Below are positions 55,140 to 64,000 of a stretch of 64,000 bases of DNA, piece by piece. Made by a program: the position numbers and the translations under genes. The stretch comes from Pseudoneurospora amorphoporcata. Lineage: Eukaryota > Ascomycota > Sordariomycetes > Sordariales > Sordariaceae. The stretch covers positions 186,001-250,000 of the forward strand of contig MU859074.1 of the NCBI GenBank assembly GCA_033297205.1, written 5' to 3'. The number at the start of each line of letters is the position of its first letter. Position 1 is the stretch's first letter. The notes beneath the pieces were generated by a model. That model saw nothing but the letters and a program-made list of their open reading frames with translations, made no database searches and was not told the origin of the DNA.

Positions 55140-58025
55140 GTTGTGGTGATGGTGGTGGACTTGCATCAAGTTTCTTATGTGGCGGGTTTAGGATACAACA
55201 TCGGAGGGCTTTTTCTGACGACAAACGAAGGAAGGAAGCATTTTCATAATTGCAGTCGGCTGCAAACGGAGTAAATACCACGGGATATCCGTGCAAAATG
55301 GGCTAAGCGGTCAAAAAGACGACTTTGGCTGGATCGGGTTTCAGGGCAAACGCACCTTTTTATTAGGCCCCTCAAAGCCGCGGCGGAGATGCACTCACAC
55401 CAAATGCAAGCGAATTTGCAGGCGTTGCTGAACCCCAAACGCAAGCGCGCGTGTCACGGGAATAATCAACCCCATGGCGTGCGAAAGCACGCGATGGTAT
55501 TTTTCCAAAACGGGTGCCAACAATGGCGTGCTAAGGCTGAGTTGGTGCGGATGGAGTGGTGAATGGGTGTGGGCGACTGAGCGGGTCCTGCATACACAAC
55601 ACAACATAACTACTACCTACCGCTCTAACAAAACGGACTATACAACATGCATCGTCAACAACAACATATAGTACAATTGCTCAAAAACAGCGAAACCCAG
55701 CAACTTTAACCATGCCCGTCGCCGCCGTCCGCAACTTTCTCAGCATTTATCAGCCAACTTTCCTTGTCCCGTCACTACCTTTACAAGCCTTTCTATGTCT
55801 CACTCAGAGCTAGAACGAACTCGGCGAAAGAAGAAGGGGGTGGTTACACGGATTTTCGGCAACGGAAACCATCCTAGCCTCAACACCCTAACCCATTACT
55901 CGCTCGGAAGAGAAAGGTGACACAAAGGAGGGGCTCGATCTCGGTGGACGGGAATTGCACGGAACCAAAGCTGCTGCTGATGTGATTTGTTGGTGGTTAT
56001 GCATGGTCATGATGATTCGATGGCTTGGAAACTTTGTTGGCTTTTGCGTGTGTTTCGTTTTATATTCACATTTGCTTCTTCTTCTTCTTCTTCTTCTTCA
56101 CGACTGTCACGAACGAACCTTTAGACGCCATGGGTCATTCATTCATGGGCAGGATAGGCGATCGGCATGACAGATTGTGGAAGAAGCTAATGAATTGGTA
56201 GCCATCCGATAGGCTACGAAGACGTTGGTTGATGCTGATGTTGATGATGGAGCATGGAGGAACGAACGCCAGCCATATGAAGTGTCATGTGAAAAGAGGA
56301 AGAAACGTCGTTGATACCCGTTCGGTTGTTATTGTTCTCGTTGTTGTCTTTTTGTTTTCCGTTTCGTTTCCTTTTCTTTCTTATGACTTTGTTCTCTTGT
56401 ATTTTGTTCTGTTGTCATCGGCAAAGCGGTCGGCCAGATCTGTTAGTTTTTGTGGACATTTAAGTTTTTGCATATATATATATATATATATACATATACC
56501 AATAGATTTGCTGCGTTTCCATGTTCCCAGTTACTTAACCAAACTAATTCAAGTTGAACTTTTACCGAAGAGCTTCTCTCATGTCACTTGTATACCCAAG
56601 TAAACTAGTAAAGTCACCATTGGGTATTGCGAGATCTCCTGTGGATGTGTGTATTATGCGGTACGCCGATGACTTTTTTCGATTATGGGGGGGGATCAAA
56701 GCTTGCACACTCCCTCCCCGAAAGTATTGCACCATCCTGCTGGTATGTCCCGCCCGTGGGAGAGTGTCGGGCATGATGAATACTAGTTATGATGCGGAGG
56801 GTCACAATGAGCTTTACTAAAGAGCCCTATCAGGTACCTTCCGGTAGCAATAGTATACACAGAAAGGGTGTGCAAGTAGATGAGATGAGGCAAGTAGGTA
56901 TTAGAAACGAAAGTCAATTACTTCGTATTTTAACATACCATAATTGAACCGCAGGCCTTGATGCTTTATGGCATCCTGGATCATTGTGGAATGTCCTGAA
57001 CGATATTGTTTTGCTACGAATAGGTCTACTTTGCAGAATGAATGTATGAATGAATGAATGAATGAATGTGTATCTTGCATGATTTGATATCAGTGACTCG
57101 CTTGAGTGAAATAGATATTTCCGTCCCGTTTTGCCCCTCTCTCTCTTCTCGGGCCATGCATTGTGTTTCTTCACTCTCGTACATACCTAGGTAGGTACCT
57201 ACTTTATCGTCCATCCGTTTTACTTCCTCTTTTTTTTTTTTTTCCAACGGCTGCGCTTCCCTGTCATGTCTAAACCCTTCAAGGCGCAGGCACCTTCCGT
57301 GCCTCCCTCCCTTTCTTCCTTTCTTCCTTCCTTCCTCCCCCAACGACAACCAACACATCAGACAGCAAACAACGCTACTATCCAGCTTTTTATGTTTCCA
57401 CTTGCCATTCGTGTCAAGTATGTGGTATTCACATGTAAGGGCGGGAGTCCAACGAGTGAAAGCTAAAACCGAGAGCGTCGATAGACACCATCAGTACTAC
57501 CTCTAGTACCTAGCAATACCTCCCTAACCTACTTGCTATTGCTATCGCTATCGCTACCTAGGTATCCAAGACAAAACGTGGCGGAACTTGATTATACATA
57601 CTTATTGTCTGTCTCCCTAGGTATGTACCACCACCACCACCAACCAGTTCTAGACTAGACTAGGTACCTGACAAAGAAAGACAGACTCACTCACATAGTT
57701 AGACGAGCGGAGGGACAGATTAAGTAATATCTACCGACCTCTCTTCTTCTCTAAATACTATGAGACTCGAAATATATGACGATGAATGTTGCAACCCTTG
57801 TATTGTGTGTGTTGTTGTTGTCTGTCGTCTCCTCGTGAAATTGCAACGGAAATGGTGATTCCAGCGGTGCTGGACTGCCCACTACTCCTCTTGCCTCACA
57901 CCTCACTCATCTGCCGCTCCCACTCACCATGCCCGTCCGTCCTTCTTCATCTCAACCCCCAGCGGCGCATCCATAGGGTCTATTACTAGGCTATTGAAGA
58001 TATCCTTTCCGTCACATCTTTCTGT
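55140..58025. other. Intergenic region with microsatellites and CCTAGGTA palindromes
   Basis: About 2.9 kb without a supported gene. It holds a (TA)n tract (about 56473-56491), GAAT/GTAT tetranucleotide repeats (57039-57068), pyrimidine-rich repeats near 57300-57340, and several copies of a CCTAGGTA-type palindrome between 57185 and 57670. Confidence 0.5.
57039..57068. repeat. GAAT tetranucleotide microsatellite
   Basis: About seven units of aatg/gaat with one variant (gtat). Open reading through it on the minus strand is a repeat artefact. Confidence 0.85.
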
Positions 58026-58147
58026 GGTCCGTTGGTGTAGAATAATGGTTAATAACACTACCTAATCTAACTGACGCACTATCCCCGATGCTGTCCGCGG
58101 CCGTATGGGTGGCGTGGAAGTTACCAGTTCGAATCCGGTACGGACGA
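58026..58147 (+). tRNA. tRNA-like Pol III gene, probably intron-bearing, isotype unresolved
   Basis: A D-arm GTGT...ACAC with TGG in its loop (A-box-like) lies at about 58035-58058. A T-loop GTTCGAATCC (perfect B-box core) lies at 58127-58136. The ends pair as GTCCGT/ACGGAC, and a T-rich terminator (CTTTTCTTC) follows at about 58152. About 35 extra bases in the middle would be an intron. If the anticodon stem is ACCTA/TGGGT, position 33 is T and the anticodon would read CTA, complementary to UAG. The D-loop is too long, the variable region is 12 nt, and the first acceptor pair is mismatched, so a decayed tRNA is equally possible. Confidence 0.5.
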
Positions 58148-58491
58148 CCACTCTTTTCTTCTCTTTCTTGTTTTTCTTAATTCGCTTTTCCTACCACCAT
58201 CCACTCAGTGTACGCGGACGGTGTTGCAAACTACAATGCTGAATGGAGGCAATCAATGCTTGTATTCATACCATTCTTACTTGGACCATTCTTGAATCCT
58301 TCGCTATCAAACACGTGCACCACTGTGTTGCAAACTACATCGCTACAGCCAAGGAACTGTAGTCCTTCATCATGTCCTGTCCAACCGCTTCCTGATTGTC
58401 CGCTTCCATATCCCCTTCCCACCCAATTCAGAGCAACACTTATCGTAATACCCATCGCAACAACCATCAAGCCCACTCCCAGCTTCTAGTT

Positions 58492-61176
58492 CTATTTCTT
58501 CCCTTTACCCTTACCCTTCTTCTTCTTTCCCCCCTGCTGGTCCCCATTCTGAGAAGACGACCCCTCAGCAAGAGGAAGGACCACCATGCCGCCCTCCTCC
58601 AACTCCTCCGCCGTCACCTGTCCCTCAGCCTCCATTTCCTTCAACTTCTCCTGGGCACTGATAAACATGGACAGATCATGATTGCTCTCCTTCAACTCCT
58701 CGTTCTGCTGCCGCAGCTTAGCCAACTCCTCCTGCGTGCTCTTTGCTTCCTTCTCCATGTGCTTAATCCTCTTCATCAACCCTTCCCCGACTCCCTTCTC
58801 TTCTTGGAGTTGTTTCGACAAATTTCTTGCCAGCTCTGTAGACTTGTCGGCTCGCTTCCGCTCGCGCGCAAGGTCTCGCTCCAAGGAGGCGACCTCTTCT
58901 TTCAAGCGGAAGTGCTCCTCTTTGAAATCGGTCAGCTCTTTGATGGCGCGGGAAGCGTTGGCCGAGGCGGCGTCTGCGGCTGCACAGGCTTTGGAGGCTT
59001 TGTCCGCTGCCTTGGCGACCATTTCCTCAAAGTAGATGCGTTGTGACTCGAGCTGCGAGGTGAGGAGGTGGGTGTACTCGAGACCGATGCTGTCGAGCTT
59101 GGCGCGGGGGACGACTTCTTGGTCTTCGGGTACCGGGGCATGAGGCAAGGGGCCACCGACTACCGCCGCCATGGTCTGTTCCTGAGAGCTCCATGCCGGG
59201 GCACGGTCTCTCGGGGTGTTGGTGTTGTTGCGCTCCGAAGAGGTGTTGTTGTTGTGGATGTGATGGCTGGGGAACTCGACGACTTTGCCTTGGCCCTTTT
59301 CGCGGATCATCCGGTGCACCCACATGTCGCCTGCGTAGTCCCAGACGTGCTGTGTTTCCATCTCCAGGCTGAAACTATGAGCCGTTTCTTTCCAGTGCTC
59401 CTTGGCGTGTCCGCCCTTGTACCGACCGCAGCCGACGTTGCCGCAGATCAGGCAGATCCAGAGATCCGAGGGTTCGTCGCAAACGCTGCAAAGGTTAGAT
59501 ACAGGCCCCGAGCCGAAGGGTCGCGAGTACGGGTTTTCCGGGTCGGTTTCCTCTGCGGTGGGCTTAGGGTTGGTGGCGCGACAGACGGGGCAGCCGAAGC
59601 CTTTCCAGGTTTGAAGACAAGTGCAGTGGAAGACGTGTTGGCAGAGGATGGTCATGAGACCAGCTGTGTCGTCCATGCGCTCCAAGCAGACGGTGCAGGT
59701 TGGCAGCTCGATCAGGTTTGGGGTTGGGGGAGGGAAGGGTCGCAGGTTGAGAGTGTTGCTGGGTGAGGGAAGGGTGTCAACTTGGCTACCGTTTCCGCCC
59801 GCGTTGCTGGCAGTGGTGCTGTGGCCGTTCTGAGTGCCAGGTGATTCCACGGTGATGGACTGAATGTGGGCGACATGGCAAAATTCGGTCTGCGAAACGA
59901 AAGGTTAGCATCGATAAGAAGACACCCATTATCAACGTCGCAAGGTGTCAAGAGAGCCGAGCCTCACCTCGATACTGTCAAACGGCCTTCCATCAAACTG
60001 GATCCTGAAATCCTTTGCCCTCTGCGGATCTCTGAACTTCATCAAAACCATGTACCGATTCAACTTGCTTGTCATGATCATCCTGTAATGGCTCACGTCG
60101 TCGCGCCACTTTTCTCCTATGAATCCCAGGAAGTCACTCGGACTCATGTACATGGGAACGGCAGTGATGCAGAGAATAGTGCCGTCGTCACCGCTATTAA
60201 CAGGTCCGTTGCTTGTACCGGCATCGCTGCTACCAGTGGCGCTGCCTGCACCCACCCCGGCGCGAAGGGCACTGCTCTCATCGGCCTCACGGTAGAGATG
60301 GACGATACCCCAGCCGACTTCCGTATTCTTGGTTTCGAGGGGGAGGAATCGTCCCTTGGTGGCCTGGCCCATACCACCGAGATTGGGGCCTAGAGAGGCC
60401 GCTGGGGTCCCATGGGGAGCATGGTCCCCATTGCCATTTTTCTGTGGTTGAGCTGGCTGTCGTTGATCCTTTTGTGACTCAGCCATGGCTGACTTGTTGT
60501 TCTTGGCTGCTGCCGACTTTCCGGCTCCAGCAGTGGTGCTGTTAGTGTCCTTCCCTTTACCTTTCTTCTGCTTCTTGTCCTCTGCTGCGGCTTGTGCGTG
60601 TCCCTGCAGATGTCCGTCCCGCTGCAGGTCAAGGCTCTCGATGCTGATCCTTCCGAAGCGCCAGTCCTTGACTGCCGTCCTTGGTCCTATCCCAGACGTG
60701 AACCTGGGCGGGGGAGAAGTCTCGCGTGATGGCTTGTCTGAAAGCCTGACGATGTTCCTATTGTCTTGAGGGTTTTGACGGTTTGGTCTGGATGCCCCGC
60801 AATCGATAACTCCGCCGGTTTCCGTCCCTTCCTCCGCGTCGGCGTCTGAGCTGTCCTTGACGACTGTCGACTCTGATTTTCGCCAGGATCCAGTAGTTTT
60901 GTCCAAATGACATGTTACTTCTCCCTCTTCTGTTTGGTCGGCTTTCGCACTCCACCCTTGAATGCAGTATCGATCCTGCTCCCTCTTGGACGACGGCCTT
61001 GAAGACGGAACCTTGAGCTGCCAGGTGCGAGGGTGGATAGGGAGCTCGTCAAATATGGACGAGTTCTTGGTGGGTATCCAGATATCAGGAGTCGATGCAG
61101 TGGCGGCGGGCGTTATATGCGTCGGATCTGGAGAAGGGTAGAGCTCAAACTTCAAGTGGTAGCGGTAGACAGGCAT
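58492..61176 (-). CDS. BRAP2/ETP1-type RING-UBP zinc-finger ubiquitin ligase
   Basis: Exons (minus) 61176-59968 and 59889-58492 encode 868 residues; the intron is 78 nt (GTGAGG...CGCAG). The N-terminal ~320 residues are mostly low complexity. Then comes the BRAP2 RRM-like domain (TILCITAVPMYMSPSDFLGF to RIQFDGRPFDSIE, about 325-404). The RING finger follows at about 465-505 (CTVCLERM, CQHVFHCTCLQTW, CPVC), and then the UBP zinc finger at about 535-600 (CSVCDEPSDLWICLICGNVGCGRY, HAKEHWKETAHSFSLEMET). A long coiled coil (about 670-835) and a poly-Lys/Gly end complete the family order. Human BRAP2 restrains Ras-MAPK scaffolding, and yeast Etp1 acts in ethanol-responsive transporter turnover. The role here is by homology. 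Confidence 0.93.
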
Positions 61177-61974
61177 GGCATAAGATGGACCGATTCATAG
61201 TATGGTCGCAAAGAAATGATTCCTTGTTGAAAGTAAATGCTGAGATGTTGTCGTTGGTTGGTTGGTTGTCAAGTGACAGACAAGAGAAGGAGAGAGATGA
61301 ATAAAAGGTCAGGTTCGGATTCGGAAGCCCCTCCAACATCTGGACGTGTCGCCTTACGTAAATGCAAGTCGCTGGTGCCTACCTTTTGCAGGTCCATATG
61401 AGCCAAAAGGTAAGTGCACGCAGTGATAGTTCTTGTCCTGGTGACTAGAGGATGAGGAAGGTGCCTCTTCCGAATGCCCTCTTCATTACTGTGGAAGATG
61501 AAAGAGTGGACGTTGGACGTTGGATCGTCCTTTTACAGGGAGGATCCAACGGTCGGACTAGCGCAATTTCGGTGGTCGGTACGTACCTTTGACGTATGAT
61601 GCATCTTGTCCACCAAGAAGGCGCCAGGCACTTCTGGCACACGCAGCGGTCACCTCGCACCGTGTAATAACCCACCGTCTCGACTTACACGTCCGACTCC
61701 ATCACCAACCGACCGGTTGACCAGACAAACAAAAGTTCACGCAAGTTTAAGAGACAAGCAAATCACATAGAAGATATCAAGTTTGAGACCGTAAATATAG
61801 TCTGTATTATGACATCGCTTTGTATATGAGCGTATGCCATTAGAAGTCGGCTAAATAATGCCCAGTTGCATGGTTATCATCATTTCCCAACCCATAGTGT
61901 AGTAACCCAATAAACGCTAAACGCCCAAGAGAACCCGTCCTCATCAAGAAACAGCAACATGGACCACCATCCGC
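61177..61974. other. Intergenic region BRAP2-like/polyubiquitin
   Basis: About 800 bp containing the promoter of the BRAP2-like gene (minus) and the 3' flank of polyubiquitin (minus). No gene or clear repeat seen. Confidence 0.5.
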
Positions 61975-62965
61975 TTACTGGCCGCCACGGAGACGCAGGA
62001 CCAAGTGAAGAGTGCTTTCCTTCTGGATGTTGTAATCCGAGAGGGTCCTGCCATCCTCCAACTGCTTACCAGCAAAAATCAGGCGCTGCTGGTCAGGCGG
62101 GATACCCTCCTTATCCTGGATCTTTTGCTTCACGTTGTCAATCGTATCCGAGGACTCGACTTCCAGCGTAATCGTCTTGCCCGTCAGCGTCTTGACGAAA
62201 ATCTGCATACCACCACGGAGACGGAGCACCAAGTGAAGAGTGCTCTCCTTCTGAATGTTGTAGTCGGAAAGAGTACGGCCATCCTCGAGCTGCTTTCCAG
62301 CAAAGATGAGACGCTGCTGGTCAGGTGGGATACCCTCCTTATCCTGAATCTTTTGCTTTACGTTGTCGATGGTGTCGGAAGACTCAACCTCGAGGGTAAT
62401 CGTCTTGCCGGTAAGCGTCTTGACGAAGATCTGCATACCACCACGCAGACGGAGAACGAGATGGAGGGTAGACTCCTTCTGAATGTTGTAGTCGCTCAAG
62501 GTGCGGCCGTCTTCAAGCTGCTTGCCGGCGAAAATGAGACGCTGCTGATCGGGAGGAATACCCTCCTTGTCTTGGATCTTTTGCTTGACATTGTCGATGG
62601 TGTCGGAAGATTCCACCTCAAGGGTGATGGTCTTTCCGGTGAGAGTCTTGACGAAGATTTGCATACCACCGCGAAGGCGGAGGACAAGGTGGAGAGTGGA
62701 CTCCTTCTGGATGTTGTAGTCGGAAAGGGTGCGACCATCCTCCAACTGCTTGCCGGCGAAAATCAAGCGCTGCTGGTCGGGGGGAATGCCCTCCTTGTCC
62801 TGAATCTTTTGCTTGACATTGTCGATGGTATCCGACGACTCGACCTCGAGGGTGATGGTCTTGCCAGTCACTACAAATAGTTAGCATCGGTCGGTCTGGC
62901 GATGATCAAGTCATGATGCGGTGAGGGCGCGACGGCAACTTACAAGTCTTGACGAAGATCTGCAT
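61975..62965 (-). CDS. ubi: Polyubiquitin, four repeats
   Basis: Exons (minus) 62965-62944 and 62870-61975 encode 305 residues. These are four head-to-tail 76-residue ubiquitin units plus one C-terminal Gln (RLRGGQ). The 73-nt intron (GTAAGT, branch GCTAAC, TTGTAG) interrupts codon 8, right after MQIFVKT. All four units are identical in protein, but their codons differ at many third positions, so the copies are not recent duplications at DNA level. Deubiquitinases cut between units and remove the terminal Gln. Ascomycete polyubiquitin genes are often stress-induced; I found no perfect heat-shock element in the 500 bp upstream. The four-unit plus Gln form agrees with what I recall for Neurospora. 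Confidence 0.97.
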
Positions 62966-64000
62966 GATGGCGGCGGTGCAGAAGACAAACGGACTGTTGA
63001 TGGATTAAGCGGAATGACTAAGGGTTGTTGTGTGATGGACGAATACTCCAGCGAAGATGGCGATGGAGAGAGATGATGAAAAAGGAAGAAAGGGAATCGG
63101 GATGCAGATGGGCGGGAGGGTTAAATAAGTAGCAGGTCCAGGTGTTGCTACGGTGGAAGTGGCAGGAATCAGGATGGCGAACTTGGAGGGGCCAGGCAAG
63201 GGAACCTGAAGGGAAGCGGGGGGCGGGGGCTGAGTGAAGAGGAGTGAGTGGACGGTTTCCAACGCCTGCCACGGTGTGATGAGTGGTGTGTCACTCAGGG
63301 ACGGGCCACGCACGAGCCACTTGGCGGTTGGGAGTGACAGAGAAGTGGAGGGAAGGCGCGAGAAGGGACCAGTCAGGCGACACTCGCTCTTTGATTGTTG
63401 GCTGTTGCCCGTTGGCTCATTTGGCAGGTCGGAGTGGTTGGACTTCAAGTTCCCCCCTGAACAGTGACCGCGGCTTGGTTGGTTGCACTGTCAGGCCGTT
63501 TGCCTTTCAGATGGATGAATAAGCCAAAGAATGATCTGCATGCGGCTTCACGACCTTTCGTAAATGCCACAATTCTCGGCATTTTGAGATGCTTCTCTCG
63601 ATGATTTTGAATTCGCCATTGTTCATTCATTTCAGGTGTGTTCCATCGATGTTAGCCTCTCGCACGATACTTCACACAGCAGCAGTCGAGCAGCAGCAGC
63701 CGAGGTTGGGCATTGCGTACACTGGTTCCCCGCATTTGATAAGCCATAACAGTGAGCGGTCAATGACGTGGTCCGATCAAGGGCAGCCGAGAGGCAAACA
63801 GGGAAGAGCTGAGAGAGCAGCTGCTGGATCACAATTTCCAGCAACATTCGCTGAATCAAAGAGGGCCAGACCATCCTTTTCAAATATCACCAATAGTCGT
63901 GTTTGGTTCGTTGAACGAAAGAATGAACAGACGGGAGGTGCATCCAACGTTTCAGCTCCAGACAGTGTGGCTGGAACGGTACTGTACGAGGGACCACAGT
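62966..64000. other. Promoter region of polyubiquitin and right edge
   Basis: About 1 kb upstream of polyubiquitin (minus strand). It is GA/GGA-rich on the plus strand (CT-rich on the transcript strand), as typical of strong fungal promoters, with one AGGGG stress-element core near 63189. I see no supported gene from 63450 to the end, although a neighbour may begin outside the window. Confidence 0.4.

Noticed and set aside
62005..62880. 291-codon open frame antisense to polyubiquitin
   Set aside because: It mirrors the repeated ubiquitin codons on the other strand; the four-fold repeat preserves openness by chance.

Overview
The window is nuclear DNA of a filamentous ascomycete, most likely a Sordariales fungus of the Neurospora/Sordaria type. 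Genes are intron-bearing, with short introns (about 54-100 nt) that carry CTAAC/CTGAC-type branch sites. Coding regions favour C-ending codons, Zn2Cys6 regulators are present, and the polyubiquitin gene has four repeats with one extra C-terminal Gln. Long homopolymer runs and one 10-N gap point to a draft assembly.

Layout. 0-2.2 kb: a TA-flanked inverted-repeat element (MITE-like) and a frame-disrupted gene. 2.3-5.3 kb: divergent coq3 (ubiquinone O-methyltransferase) and rib3 (riboflavin pathway). 6.2-8.0 kb, minus strand: a spliced non-coding gene whose introns carry six box C/D snoRNAs. Their guide sequences match those of yeast snR78, snR77, snR76, snR75, snR74 and snR73, in that order. 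8.1-9.5 kb: an Fpg-type DNA glycosylase, divergent from the snoRNA host. 11.4-13.2 kb: a GH7 cellobiohydrolase gene broken by a splice/frame defect and an in-frame stop. 15.5-18.1 kb: glycerol-3-phosphate acyltransferase. 19.4-20.6 kb: an Aim32/sucrase-ferredoxin-like protein. 22.2-25.6 kb: a formin-like GBD/FH3 protein without FH2. 25.6-35.8 kb: a 10-kb stretch with no supportable gene. 35.8-36.5 kb: a WBP2-like GRAM protein. 37.6-38.7 kb: QCR6 of complex III. 40.4-43.3 kb: an FLVCR-like MFS transporter with a His-Asp repeat and an 805-nt intron holding the assembly gap. 43.5-48.5 kb: a 3-ketosteroid reductase (ERG27-like) with a GC-AG intron, a possible OB-fold protein, and a Zn2Cys6 regulator of the UPC2-like type. 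48.8-49.7 kb: a GNAT acetyltransferase. 52.6-55.1 kb: a TamA/DAL81-like regulator with an atypical zinc cluster. 58.0 kb: a tRNA-like Pol III unit. 58.5-61.2 kb: a BRAP2/ETP1-type RING protein. 62.0-63.0 kb: polyubiquitin.

Most genes are unrelated housekeeping functions: mitochondrial respiration (coq3, qcr6), lipid and sterol synthesis (GPAT, erg27), ubiquitin (BRAP2, polyubiquitin), and DNA repair. The standout is the snoRNA host gene at 6.2-8.0 kb. It looks like an intronic version of the polycistronic snR78-snR72 cluster of budding yeast; the rRNA targets were worked out by eye from the 5-nt rule and from recalled rRNA sequence. All exon boundaries are manual calls from splice motifs and reading frame.
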